From Polynucleobacter sp. UK-Gri1-W3 (lineage in GTDB: Bacteria; Pseudomonadota; Gammaproteobacteria; Burkholderiales; Burkholderiaceae): 61,581 bases of DNA. A program made the translations under genes and the position numbers. The notes under the pieces are model-generated. The model made no database searches. It saw only the letters and a list, made by a program, of their open reading frames with translations, and was not told where the DNA came from. Positions 18,216 to 28,900 of the stretch are shown one piece after another (positions within the stretch are counted from its first letter, which is position 1; every line of letters starts with the position of its first letter). Location: positions 1 through 61,581 of the forward strand of contig NZ_JACVQA010000001.1 in assembly GCF_018881595.1 (NCBI RefSeq). The letters run 5' to 3'.

Positions 18216-19305
18216 ACTTTATTCTTTCAGCTAACTCAGCCCTTTCATTGCGCTTGGCTAATTCTGCCTCAGACTCCACCCCTAAAGACCAGCCTTGTAG
18301 ATGATGATGCGCAATTTGGCTCAGGGCCTCTATCCACTTGGGGTTGCTGTTTAAGCACGGAATATAACGATAGTCTATGCCACCATGTTCCAAGAAAATT
18401 TCGCGGGCTTCCATCGCAATCTCCTCAAGCGTTTCCAGACAATCCGCTGGAAATCCTGGACAAAAAATATCAATGCGCTGGCAACCTTCTTTAGCTAATT
18501 TTTCAATCGTTGGTGCGGTGTAAGGCTTTAACCACTCAGCCTTACCAAAGCGAGATTGGAAAGTAACAATGTATTGACCAGGCTCTAAGCCCAAGGATTC
18601 ACCAAGCAAACGACCAGATTTCAAGCACTCACAATGATAGGGATCACCCTTCATTAAATTGCGTTTTGGTAAGCCATGAAAAGACATTACAAAGCGATCG
18701 CCTTTAGCAAAATCAGGGCGTCCATCTTTGTCCCAGCTAGATAACACCTGATCACGTAATGCATTAATGTAGGCAGGACTGTCGTGATAGTGCTTCACTA
18801 AACGCAACTCAGGCTGGTCACGCCAGGTTCCTAAAACACGAAAGACTTCATCAAAGCTAGACGCCGTTGTTGTCGCGGAGTACTGGGGATACAAAGGTAA
18901 TAGTAATAGGCGCTCCATACCCTGCGCCTTAAGGTTCTCAAGGGCTGACTGGGTTGACGGTTCACCATAACGCATTGCCAAATCTACTAAAACAGTATGG
19001 CCTTCATTCGCAAATATCTCACCCAACTCTTTCGCTTGCAGGCGTGAGTAGTGCATTAATGGGGAACCTAATTTTGGTAACCAAATAGAAGCATATTTTT
19101 TTGCAGAAGCACTACTACGAATAGGCAAAATAATGCCGTTCAAAATACACCACCAAATAATGCGCGGAATTTCTACTACACGTGGATCGGAAAGAAATTC
19201 TTTTAAATAGGCACGTACTGCTTTGGTTGTCGGGGCAGATGGTGTTCCCAAGTTCAAAAGTAAAACTGCCGTTTTGGAAGCGCGTAAATGCGGGTTCTGA
19301 TTCAA
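18211..19305 (-). CDS. hemH: Ferrochelatase
   Basis: The 364-residue enzyme inserts ferrous iron into protoporphyrin IX, the last step of heme synthesis. The N-terminus shows A-V-L-L-L-N-L-G-T-P and later F-L-S-D-P-R-V-V-E-I-P. The metal-site histidine occurs in V-M-S-F-H-G-L-P-K-R, and C-P-G-F-P-A-D-C-L-E-T-L-E-E-I carries the conserved glutamates. It lies 45 bp downstream of hrcA on the same strand. The C-terminal end is Glu/Arg rich and overlaps the grpE promoter. Confidence 0.96.
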   Translation of the reverse strand: MNQNPHLRASKTAVLLLNLGTPSAPTTKAVRAYLKEFLSDPRVVEIPRIIWWCILNGIILPIRSSASAKKYASIWLPKLGSPLMHYSRLQAKELGEIFANEGHTVLVDLAMRYGEPSTQSALENLKAQGMERLLLLPLYPQYSATTTASSFDEVFRVLGTWRDQPELRLVKHYHDSPAYINALRDQVLSSWDKDGRPDFAKGDRFVMSFHGLPKRNLMKGDPYHCECLKSGRLLGESLGLEPGQYIVTFQSRFGKAEWLKPYTAPTIEKLAKEGCQRIDIFCPGFPADCLETLEEIAMEAREIFLEHGGIDYRYIPCLNSNPKWIEALSQIAHHHLQGWSLGVESEAELAKRNERAELAERIKS

Positions 19306-19350
19306 GATGTTTTGTCTCTAGTAATAAGTTATGAATATAAAAAGATTTGC

Positions 19351-20361
19351 TTAGGAACTTAATGCGCCCGATAGTAATTTTGAGGTGATATCCACAATAG
19401 GAATGACTCTATCGTAAGCCATGCGCGTTGGTCCAATGACCCCAAGAGTACCTACTATCTGACCATCTACGCTATACGGGGCGCTGATGACAGCGAGATC
19501 TTCATAAGGCAACAAGTCACTCTCACCGCCAATAAAGATTTGTATACCATCCGCATGACTCGATACATCCAGTAATTGCATGAGTACGGATTTCTGTTCC
19601 AACATATCGAACATCTTGCGCAACTTATCCAAGTTAGAACTTAAATCCCCAACATTGAGCAAACGACGTTCGCCAGAGAGCACCATATCGCCACGACCCA
19701 TATCGTAGTCAGCCACACCGGTTTGCAGAGCCAAAGCCATCAACCCAGAAATATCTGCACGCAAATTATCTAAATCGGATTTCAAGTGCATGCGCACTTG
19801 ATCAAAACTTTTTCCAGCAAACTGAGCATTAATAAAATTACCTGCTTCAATCAGTTGGCTTGGCGTGTAATCCTGAGTTGTAGGCAATATGCGATTTTGT
19901 ACATCGCCCTCTGGGGTAACCATGATGAGCAAAATCTTGCCCTCACCCAAACGTAAAAACTCAATATGTTTAAAAACCTGGGCCCGTTTAGGCGTCATGA
20001 CAACACCAGCAAAATGGGTTAGGTTGGACAAAATCTGCGCAGCAGAGTTGAGCACCCTTTGCGGGGAGTCAGGCAAAAGCCCTTTTTCAACCTCTCTAGC
20101 AGCCATCGCCTCGAGAGGGCGCACGGTCACCATGGTGTCCACAAATAGGCGATAACCCCGTGGGGTCGGTATACGGCCAGCAGAGGTATGAGGACTGGTA
20201 ACTAAGCCCATATCCTCCAAATCAGCCATGACATTGCGGATCGTGGCTGCAGAAAGGTCTAAACCCGAGAATCTAGACAGTGTGCGTGAGCCAATAGGCT
20301 GACCCTCCTCGATATAGCGCTCGATGAGGGTTTTTAGTAGGGCGCGGGAACGTTCATCCAT
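19351..20361 (-). CDS. hrcA: Heat-inducible transcription repressor HrcA
   Basis: The 336-residue repressor binds CIRCE operators of chaperone genes and needs GroEL for activity in systems studied. The N-terminal winged helix includes [17 protein letters not shown] and [13 protein letters not shown]; a GAF-like dimerisation domain follows. It is the first gene of the minus-strand block hrcA-hemH-grpE-dnaK-dnaJ and is divergent from nadK. The only CIRCE found in the window lies upstream of groES, 40 kb away. Confidence 0.96.
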   Translation of the reverse strand: MDERSRALLKTLIERYIEEGQPIGSRTLSRFSGLDLSAATIRNVMADLEDMGLVTSPHTSAGRIPTPRGYRLFVDTMVTVRPLEAMAAREVEKGLLPDSPQRVLNSAAQILSNLTHFAGVVMTPKRAQVFKHIEFLRLGEGKILLIMVTPEGDVQNRILPTTQDYTPSQLIEAGNFINAQFAGKSFDQVRMHLKSDLDNLRADISGLMALALQTGVADYDMGRGDMVLSGERRLLNVGDLSSNLDKLRKMFDMLEQKSVLMQLLDVSSHADGIQIFIGGESDLLPYEDLAVISAPYSVDGQIVGTLGVIGPTRMAYDRVIPIVDITSKLLSGALSS

Positions 20362-20398
20362 GTTGGAAGGGATTTTATGCCTATGGTTTAATCGTTAT

Positions 20399-21304
20399 AT
20401 GTTAAGCCCATCCCCAAATTCCACCAAGAAGGCATTTAGCCGAGTTGCACTTGTCGGCAAATATCAGGCTGACGGCATTGAAGAGCACCTGAAGGACCTG
20501 GCTAAATTACTTGCAGATCTGGGTTGTGAGGCCTTTATTGAGTTTGATACAGCCACCCATCTAGCTCTTTCTGGCTACCCAACCAAAACGGCGCGCGACT
20601 TTGCCGGGGAAATTGATCTTGTGGTTGTTCTCGGGGGTGACGGCACGATGCTCGGTATCGCCCGGCAGTTAGCGGGTAGTAATGTTCCGCTCGTGGGGAT
20701 CAATATGGGCCGACTGGGCTATATGACGGATATTCCGATTCAATCCGTTCACACTACCTTGCCAAAAATGATTGCTGGTGATTACGAAGCGGATACACGC
20801 ACCTTGTTAGATGCCGTTGTTCTTCGTAATGGCAAAGAAATTAATCGCGCACTCGCCCTTAACGATGTAGTTGTAAATCGTTCTGGCATCTCAGGCATGG
20901 TTGAATTGGCGGTGCACGTTAATGGTTCGTTTATGTACAACCAACGCTCTGATGGCTTAATCGTGTCTACCCCTACTGGCTCGACTGCTTACGCACTCTC
21001 TGCTGGTGGCCCAATTTTGCATCCGCATGTGGCAGGTATTTTATTGGCGCCAATTGCGCCGCACTCACTCTCTAACCGACCAATTGTTTTGCCACAAGAT
21101 AGCGTCACCATTATTGAAGTAGTAGATGGTCGCGAAGTGATCGTCAATTTTGATATGCAGTCTCAAACGAATTTACAAAGCGGCGATAAGGTTGAAGTAC
21201 GCCAATCTAATAAAACAATTGATCTGCTTCATCCGAGCAATCACAGTGACTACAAAACCTTGCGCGAGAAGCTGCATTGGAATGAGTACCCATCGACATT
21301 CTGA
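20399..21304 (+). CDS. nadK: NAD kinase
   Basis: The 301-residue enzyme phosphorylates NAD to NADP. It contains V-V-L-G-G-D-G-T-M-L-G-I-A-R (the GGDGT phosphate loop), N-M-G-R-L-G-Y-M-T-D and S-T-P-T-G-S-T-A-Y-A-L-S-A-G-G-P-I. ATG 20399 is used because earlier in-frame ATGs run into hrcA on the opposite strand. The last codons and stop form part of an intrinsic terminator. recN begins 26 bp later. Confidence 0.95.
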   Translation: MLSPSPNSTKKAFSRVALVGKYQADGIEEHLKDLAKLLADLGCEAFIEFDTATHLALSGYPTKTARDFAGEIDLVVVLGGDGTMLGIARQLAGSNVPLVGINMGRLGYMTDIPIQSVHTTLPKMIAGDYEADTRTLLDAVVLRNGKEINRALALNDVVVNRSGISGMVELAVHVNGSFMYNQRSDGLIVSTPTGSTAYALSAGGPILHPHVAGILLAPIAPHSLSNRPIVLPQDSVTIIEVVDGREVIVNFDMQSQTNLQSGDKVEVRQSNKTIDLLHPSNHSDYKTLREKLHWNEYPSTF

Positions 21305-21317
21305 TGTCGAGTTTTTT
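21293..21317 (+). terminator. Intrinsic terminator enclosing the nadK stop
   Basis: TCGACAT (21293-21299) pairs with ATGTCGA (21304-21310) around the loop TCTG, followed by G and six T. The nadK stop TGA (21302-21304) lies in the loop and first base of the right arm, so translation would need to clear it for the hairpin to fold. The recN start is only 14 bp beyond the T tract. Confidence 0.75.
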
Positions 21318-21330
21318 GCTACGCTAATAC

Positions 21331-23001
21331 ATGCTTCAAACTATCTCACTTCGTGACTTTGTCATTGTTGACCAGCTAGAACTAGATTTCTCTAGCGGCT
21401 TTACTGTGCTTACTGGTGAAACCGGTGCAGGCAAATCCATACTGCTTGATGCTCTTGGCCTAGTATTAGGTGAGCGTGCTGATAGCAGCCAGATACGTGA
21501 AGGCAGTAACCGTGCAGAAATTTCTGCGCTCTTTCGTATTGAGCCTGAGTTAGTGCCATCCTTTGGTCAGTGGCTTGATACCCAAGGGTTCCCATTAGAG
21601 GATGATGGCCAAAGCCTATTACTCAAAAGAACTGTAGAAAGCAGCGGACGAAGTCGCGCCTTTATTAATGGCAGTGTTGCAACCCTAGCGCAATTGCGTG
21701 AAGCGGGTGATCAACTGGTAGATATTCATGGGCAGCACGCGCACCAACTTTTATTAAAAGGTGGCGCTCAACGTGAACTTTTAGATCGTCATGCTGGATT
21801 ACTGCCACTCGCGAGTGATGTAGCGCAGGCATTCAAGACTCTTGCCGATTCCCGTCGTCGCTTAGAGCAGGCAGAAAATGCTGGTCAAGATATTGAACGT
21901 GAGCGAGAGCGTCTTGAATGGCAACTAGAAGAGCTTACTGAGCTTTCTCCACAAGAAGGTGAATGGGCCAGCATACAAAGTGAGCACGCCCGCCTAGCAA
22001 ATGGTGCAAAGCTGATTGGTGGTTGCCAAGAAGCGATTGAAGTATTAAGTGATGCCGATAACTCGCTTGAATCTTCGCTAGCGAAGGTATGCACTAACGT
22101 AGCTGCGTTAGCTGAGCATGATCCAGCTCTAGTGGACATTAATCAAGCCTTGGAATCAGCCAATATTCAGCTTGATGAAGCTATTCATGGGCTTAATCGT
22201 TATTTACAAAAAATTGATTTGGATCCTGCTCGCCTAGCCCAAATTGAAGAGCGTATGCAAGCATTGCACAGTACGGCCAGAAAATACCGTTCTGAAGTGG
22301 ATGAATTACCTGCATTACTGCAAACTACTACCGAACGACTAGAAGCTTTAACGGCATCGCAAAATATTGAAGCATTACGAGTGCAAGTAACGCAGGAAGA
22401 GGCAATCTATTTAAAGCTTGCAAAACAACTTTCACAAAAACGTCAAAAAGCAGCAACTGATCTCGGTAAATTAGTAAGCGATGCCATGCAGGATTTATCC
22501 ATGGCTGGCGGTCGCCTAGAGATTGCTCTAACCCCCCTTAATGATGGTGGATCGCATGGTCTTGAGCAAATTGAATTCCTTGTTGCAGGTCACGCTGGTA
22601 GCACCCCACGCTCACTTGCAAAGGTAGCTTCTGGTGGTGAATTAGCACGCATTAGCTTAGCAATCAGCGTGATTACTAGCAAAGCCTCATTTACGCCGAC
22701 CCTGATATTTGATGAAGTTGATGCAGGTATTGGTGGTGCAGTGGCTGAAACAGTAGGTAAACTTTTACATCAATTAGGTCAATCTCATCAAATCCTGTGC
22801 GTGACTCATTTACCGCAGGTTGCTGCCCAAGGCAATCACCACCTTAAGGTGAGCAAGTCACAGACTGAAGAGAAAACAGTATCCCAGGTCCAGATCTTAG
22901 GCAGGGCTGAACGCGTTGAAGAGGTGGCACGCATGCTTGGTGGCGCTACCATTACTGACACCACACGCCGTCATGCCCGTGAGCTGTTAGAGCAAAACTA
23001 G
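21331..23001 (+). CDS. recN: DNA repair protein RecN
   Basis: The 556-residue SMC-like ATPase acts in recombinational double-strand break repair. Walker A G-E-T-G-A-G-K-S is at residues 29-36. A long Glu/Arg/Gln-rich coiled-coil middle follows. The signature V-A-S-G-G-E-L-A-R-I-S-L-A and Walker B L-I-F-D-E-V-D-A-G-I-G-G are near the C-terminus. It is downstream of nadK, the usual order in beta- and gammaproteobacteria. No LexA-type site was recognised in the short upstream gap. Confidence 0.96.
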   Translation: MLQTISLRDFVIVDQLELDFSSGFTVLTGETGAGKSILLDALGLVLGERADSSQIREGSNRAEISALFRIEPELVPSFGQWLDTQGFPLEDDGQSLLLKRTVESSGRSRAFINGSVATLAQLREAGDQLVDIHGQHAHQLLLKGGAQRELLDRHAGLLPLASDVAQAFKTLADSRRRLEQAENAGQDIERERERLEWQLEELTELSPQEGEWASIQSEHARLANGAKLIGGCQEAIEVLSDADNSLESSLAKVCTNVAALAEHDPALVDINQALESANIQLDEAIHGLNRYLQKIDLDPARLAQIEERMQALHSTARKYRSEVDELPALLQTTTERLEALTASQNIEALRVQVTQEEAIYLKLAKQLSQKRQKAATDLGKLVSDAMQDLSMAGGRLEIALTPLNDGGSHGLEQIEFLVAGHAGSTPRSLAKVASGGELARISLAISVITSKASFTPTLIFDEVDAGIGGAVAETVGKLLHQLGQSHQILCVTHLPQVAAQGNHHLKVSKSQTEEKTVSQVQILGRAERVEEVARMLGGATITDTTRRHARELLEQN

Positions 23002-23010
23002 TGCTCATCT

Positions 23011-23032
23011 CCTTCTAACTAATATTAGAAGG
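23011..23032. terminator. Hairpin between recN and glnE containing the glnE stop
   Basis: CCTTCTAA (23011-23018) pairs with TTAGAAGG (23025-23032) around a 6-nt loop. The glnE stop (23015-23017 on the minus strand) lies in one arm. No T tract follows on either side, so it may stabilise 3' ends or act as a weak convergent terminator. Confidence 0.45.
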
Positions 23033-25828
23033 TGCCTTAAATATCTCTAGCCAAAGCGCTTGCACTGCGTCTCTTGCTGAAATGAGCTCGACCTCATCTT
23101 CTAAATTTATACGGGTCTTTTCAGCGCCATCCAAACGCAAACGATGTTGACGGGCCCTTAAGAAGCGGTAAGCATCTCCTACGGATTGCGCAGCCTCATG
23201 AGTAATTAAGCCAACATCACCAGCAATACGCAACAAGGCAATATTGCCCAGATTACCGATGAGCTGCGAATGCTGATGAGCAAATCCCAACACTAAAAAC
23301 TGCACAATAAATTCAATATCGACCATGCCACCATCGTCGTGCTTTAAGTCAAACCCGACATTAGCATTGGGGTGGCCCGCATGCACCTTACGACGCATTT
23401 CTAGAATCTCAAGCCGCAACTGATCAATATCTCTCTGCTGGCTTAATACCCCAGAGCGAACGGAATCGAAAAACATCCCCACGCTAGGGCTACCAGCAGA
23501 AAAGCGTGCGCGAGTCAGAGCTTGGTGCTCCCAAACCCAAGCAGCGTTATCGCCTTCACGCAGTTGATATTTTTTAAAAGCCTCGACATTAGTTACCAAG
23601 AATCCAGCAGAGCCATTTGGACGAAGACGAGTATCAATTTCGAACAAGCTCCCTGTGGAGGTAAATGCTGTGAGCCAATTAATCATCCGTTTTGCTAGAA
23701 GCGCATAAATTTCTTGCGCCGCATAATCCGACTCGTCTGCCTGATATAAAAATACAATATCTAAGTCAGAGGCATATCCCAATTCCTTGCCTCCTAACTT
23801 GCCATAAGAGATGACTGCAAATGGTGGGCTAGCGTCAAGAGATAAGTCAAACTTTTTGGCCACGCTCGGCCATACGCGCTCAAAGGTAATCTGTAAAATT
23901 AAATCTGCCAAGGTAGATAAATGATCGCTTACACGCTCTACGGGTAATGCTTGCTGCACGCCAATACCCAGATCAGTCAATAGCGTAATAAAAGTTTCAT
24001 TGTGATGAGTGACTCGCAAAATATCCATGGCCTGCTCCGAACCATCCCCCTCGGCCATTACGTCATCAAGCCGCATATTGAGATTAAGCCGCACCTCTGT
24101 CCAATATTTTTCTGGATCTTCGATTAATGCTCTTTCCAATTGAGCGTTTAATAAGTGATCCAATAAGTGGGGGTGACGGGTTAGATATTGAGCGCCCCAC
24201 TGAGAGGCTTTCAGCAATTCCAAAATATTAGATAGGGCTTTGGGATACTCAGCCAAAATAGAAAGATAAGCGCTGCGTCTAGCAATTGCTTCTAGCAGAT
24301 CAAAAAAACGTAACAGTGTTTTATCGGCATATACTGGAGAAGAGCTGTCACCCTGCAAACTCTGCGCTGCTTTACGCATTAAATTACCAAAAATTAATCG
24401 GCTTTTTTGCGGCAATAGTTTTTGTTTGGGGCCATTACTCCATGCCTGCCAGCGAATACATGAATCAGGAAATAGAGTTTGGTCTGGCGCCCAGTCCTGA
24501 GCTAAGGGTACAATCTCAAGACGCGTACTATCGTCGAGCAAAAAAGCTTTTTCAAATAGCTGAGCAACATTATTTTGATGGCGCTCTAATTCAGCCATAA
24601 AAGTAACCGTTTGGGCGTTTTGATCCTGCATTGAAATCGCTAGACGTGAGCGCGCCTCTTCATCTTCTGGTAAGTAGTGTGTTTGCTGGTCATCCCATAT
24701 CTGAATACGGTGCTCTAAGCGTCGTAAGTACACATAAGCTGCCTGCAGAGATTCCACCTCGTGAGTGGGCAAGATACCGCATTGCTTAATTAACTCTAAG
24801 ACCTCTAAACTTGGGCGCACTCGAAAGCGGGGGTCCGTACCACCCCGCATCAATTGAAACATTTGCGCCAGAAACTCAATCTCGCGAATTCCACCGCGCC
24901 CCAACTTAATATCTCTTGAGCGCCCCTGATGGCCTGAGGATCGCTTGTCTGCTTCCGTCTGAATCTGAGCGTGTAAATCACGGATAGAAGCAATCACACC
25001 ATAGTCCAAATGACGGCGAAATACAAAAGGACGAATGAGTTGATCAAGCTCTTTTTGACAGCGCATGAAATCCGGAGATTCTGGAAGAGGAGCAATTAAC
25101 CTGCCTTTAATCCAGGCATAGCGCTCCCACTCCCTACCCTGTACCAATAGATATTCTTCCAACATACCTAGACTACAGACCAAGGGCCCTGAATCGCCAT
25201 TAGGGCGAAGACGCATATCCACCCTAAACACAAATCCATTGGCATCGTGTTCAGCAAGCAACTTAATTAAACGCTTGCCCATCCGAGTAAACCACTCATG
25301 ATTGGATAAACTCTTAGGACCGCCAGAAGTCTCGCCCTCATGCTCATATAGAAAAATTAAATCAATATCTGACGAGAGGTTTAACTCAAGACCGCCCAAT
25401 TTGCCCATTCCAACAACCATCAGGGGCATCTCGGATTGTGTTGAACTGCTCCAGGGCAAGCCAAAGCGATTTTTGAGATCCTCACGGATAAAAACAATCG
25501 AAGCAGAAACCGCTAATTGAGCAAAATGGCTTAGCGCATGTGTAACCTCTTGCAAATCGGCAAATCCATTGAGATCGCGAAACGCTACCCAAAGCATTAA
25601 ACGCTGCCTAGCTAAGCGTAAATTAGACATCCACACCGCCTCATCCTGCTCAACAGCCTGAGTGTCGGGGCAGCAGTCTTGCAGCAAATCCTTAATGCCC
25701 TGAATATCGACTGTTTTCTGCCCTTGAATACGTAGCCATTCAAGCCATTCGGGGTGAGCACTTAACCAGCGTCGCGCATAAGTCGAGTGCTGCTTTAAAA
25801 AATCGATTTGTTGGGAAAAAGCATCCAT
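23015..25828 (-). CDS. glnE: Bifunctional glutamine synthetase adenylyltransferase/adenylyl-removing enzyme
   Basis: The 937-residue regulator adenylylates glutamine synthetase, switching it down, and removes AMP, switching it up, in response to PII. Two nucleotidyltransferase domains are seen: the N-terminal one with G-K-L-G-G-L-E-L-N-L-S-S-D-I-D-L-I-F-L-Y and a later one with G-K-L-G-G-K-E-L-G-Y-A-S-D-L-D-I-V-F-L-Y. Each is followed by a helical GlnD-PII/UTase-like segment. Length is normal. It is convergent with recN and divergent from the YhdP-like gene. Confidence 0.96.
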   Translation of the reverse strand: MDAFSQQIDFLKQHSTYARRWLSAHPEWLEWLRIQGQKTVDIQGIKDLLQDCCPDTQAVEQDEAVWMSNLRLARQRLMLWVAFRDLNGFADLQEVTHALSHFAQLAVSASIVFIREDLKNRFGLPWSSSTQSEMPLMVVGMGKLGGLELNLSSDIDLIFLYEHEGETSGGPKSLSNHEWFTRMGKRLIKLLAEHDANGFVFRVDMRLRPNGDSGPLVCSLGMLEEYLLVQGREWERYAWIKGRLIAPLPESPDFMRCQKELDQLIRPFVFRRHLDYGVIASIRDLHAQIQTEADKRSSGHQGRSRDIKLGRGGIREIEFLAQMFQLMRGGTDPRFRVRPSLEVLELIKQCGILPTHEVESLQAAYVYLRRLEHRIQIWDDQQTHYLPEDEEARSRLAISMQDQNAQTVTFMAELERHQNNVAQLFEKAFLLDDSTRLEIVPLAQDWAPDQTLFPDSCIRWQAWSNGPKQKLLPQKSRLIFGNLMRKAAQSLQGDSSSPVYADKTLLRFFDLLEAIARRSAYLSILAEYPKALSNILELLKASQWGAQYLTRHPHLLDHLLNAQLERALIEDPEKYWTEVRLNLNMRLDDVMAEGDGSEQAMDILRVTHHNETFITLLTDLGIGVQQALPVERVSDHLSTLADLILQITFERVWPSVAKKFDLSLDASPPFAVISYGKLGGKELGYASDLDIVFLYQADESDYAAQEIYALLAKRMINWLTAFTSTGSLFEIDTRLRPNGSAGFLVTNVEAFKKYQLREGDNAAWVWEHQALTRARFSAGSPSVGMFFDSVRSGVLSQQRDIDQLRLEILEMRRKVHAGHPNANVGFDLKHDDGGMVDIEFIVQFLVLGFAHQHSQLIGNLGNIALLRIAGDVGLITHEAAQSVGDAYRFLRARQHRLRLDGAEKTRINLEDEVELISARDAVQALWLEIFKAPSNIS

Positions 25829-25905
25829 TCCCCCATCTTAATCCGACCCCGAGACCCAAGCCAGAAGCTTGGCGATCAAGCTAAGCCTGAAGGATAATAG
25901 AGGCC

Positions 25906-28900
25906 ATGCTGCAAAAGTTCATCCTGCCTCGCCTCAAGAGCGTGCTCGCTAAACGTCCTCAAGGTTCGAGTGGGGCTTGGCGTAAGCGTGCTCTGATTTT
26001 GACTGGCCTTTTAGTAGCACTTCTTGTCGTCGGGCATGTAGGAGTGCGCTTTATCCTTTGGCCGCAACTTGAGAAATCCAAAGCATCAGTTGAAAAACTG
26101 ATTAGTGCTCGTATTGGTGCTGAAGTTTCGATGGACTCTCTTCAGGTTTCATGGACAGGTATTAGACCCAATTTTGAAATCGAGGGCTTGCGTTTCAATG
26201 GCCCCGATAAATCACAGCCACTCCTCTTTGTTCAAAAAATTGATGGGCAGCTCAGCTGGGCATCCTTTTATCACCTCGCACCTTTTTTTCATGAAATTAA
26301 TATTACAAACGCCGAGATACATGCGCAACGTAATAAGAAAGGCATCATTGCTGTTGCCGGCATTTCAGTAGATGGAAATTCCAATGACTATTCTGCGGAG
26401 AATTGGCTCTTTGCTCAAAATGAAATTCGCATTAGCAACGTCAAGCTATTTTGGGATGATCAGCTCCAGAAGAAAGCTGTCACAACAATAGATATTCAAA
26501 GTCTTTCTCTGAGTAACGGCATTCGCAGTCACAAGGGCTCACTGAGCGCCGCTACACCATGGACCAAAGGCCCTCTGACAATTAACATTGATTTAGTACA
26601 TCATATCGGTGGCCAAGCTGGCAATTGGCGCGACTGGATTGGAAATATTTCTTGGAACTTAAATGAGCTACAGCTTAGCCAAATAGCCAATGACTTCTCT
26701 CTACCGCTCAATGCACTTGAGGGAGTCCTCAATTCCAATGGAAAACTAAAAATTGATAACGGCAAGCCAGATGGTGGAGAAATTTATTTAGCTGCTGATA
26801 ACCTAGTTATTCAGCTATCTAAAGATGAGGATGCGATTGCGCTTGGAAGATTAGAAACCAGCCTTGTTCAAGAAACAGACGGCGGAATGATCGCCGTCAC
26901 CACGAAAAATTTTACCTGGCGCGATAGCGATAGTCCCAAATCCTCTCCACTAGAGAATTTAAGTCCAATGACATTCCGTTGGAGACCTCCTGCTGGAGGC
27001 GGAGAAATTAAAGAGTTTGGATTTTCATCGCCCAAGATATTGGTTGAAGATATTGCTTTATTTGCTCTCAACCTACCATTGTCCAAAAAAGTTCATCAAT
27101 GGATTAAGGCCTCGAAAGCAGATGGAGAGTTACAAGATCTAGATATTAATTGGTCAGAAAGTAAATCGCCGTTGTCGGCACTTAAGATTCCTGGTGGCTG
27201 GTTTAAATCTAATAAATTAGACTTTACCGTGAGCGGCAAACTGATCGACTTAAGCTTTGTTGGTATCAATAAATCGATGCCGTCCGTATCAAAACTTTCA
27301 GGCTTTTTGACTGCAGATCAGAACAAGGGAAGCTTCTCGATCAAATCTAACAATCTGGAGCTTGAAGTAAATGACTTATTGGTTGACCCCAAAATCAATT
27401 TAGATCAAGCCAGCGGTCAAATCTCCTGGTCAAAACAAAAAGGGAATTGGGTTATTAATGCAAAGCAGTTGGCGCTTAGTAATCCCGAAATTTCAACAAC
27501 ACTTAATCTAAATTACATCGTTGGCGAGACTAAAAAGCCAGACTATATGACTTTAGATATGGACTTTGCACAAGCCAACCTCAAAACAGCCTACCGTTAT
27601 TTACCAGTTGGCATGAGTAGCGACGTCAAATCCTACTTAAGTAAAGCCTTCGATGCAGGAGTGGTTCAAAAGGGAAGTCTCCATATCAAGGGTGACCCTG
27701 CTGAGGTACCGTTTCCTAAATCGAGTGCAGCAGAGTTCACCCTCAACCTACCCATCACAGACGCTACCTTTAGTCCAGTACCTACCTCGTCGCCTGCGCA
27801 AGGTGTTTGGTCCGCACTAAGCAAGGTCAATGGCGTCCTGAAGATGCAGAATGCCAACTTTACAGCGGATATTAATCAGGCGAGCTACAAGCAAGTTGCC
27901 CTTAGTAAATTCCATGCAGAAATTCCAAGTGTTAGTGCAAAGCAGTTACTACTAACAGTCAATGGAGAAGCACAAGGAGATGCCCCACAACTATTGGAGT
28001 ATCTATTTTTATCTCCCGTTGGCAAAAAACAGGCTGATCTTGAGAAGAACCTGAAGATAACTGGACCTATAAACCTCAGTTTGGACTTGAAGATTCCGCT
28101 GTCAGGTAATGGAGATACGAACACCGACATTCAATTAAGTTTTCCTGGCAATAGAATTCAATGGGCTGACCTACCTCCCTTTGAGAATCTCCAGGGAAAG
28201 ATGCGAATTACTGAAGTCAATCCGGAATTTGAAAACATTACCGCTAATTTCCTTGGCGGTGCTATCAAAATTTCAAGCGTTGGATCCAACCAAGGCAATC
28301 CGAGCTACGGTATCTCAGGGGATATTGCAGCCAGTTTTGTGAAGAACTACTTTGCAAAAGATACCGATGAACAAGTATTTCCGATAATGCAGGCAATGAG
28401 CGGTGTCGCTAAATATGACGGCACCATTAGCTTTAACAAAGGCAATAGCGACACCAGTCTCAAGATTGATATGCGCGACTGGGGTAGCTCTGCCCCCGCA
28501 CCCGTTAAAAAACAGATTGGTACTGCATTGTCAGGCCAGCTTAATATCAAAACTTTTGCAAAAACCAAAACCAGTTCAAGCCGTCTCTCTTGGGATGGAA
28601 AGATTGGTGATAGCTATTTTGTTCAAGGTGAAACAGCAAGTAACGAAATTCTTCGTCATGCAGTTGGAATTGGAACGCCCGCTATCCCTCCTCAACAAGG
28701 TTTTCAACTGAATCTGGTAAGCAACGAACTAAATTTAGATATCTGGCAAGAATTTTTGAGTCAGTCAAACAAAAACAAATCCACAAATAGCCCTTCCTCA
28801 AACAATACCAACAGCATTCAAGTTTCAGCGCAGGTCAAACAATTAACCTTGTTTGATCGCATTTGGCAGGACTTAAATCTGGTAGCAACCAATAAAAATT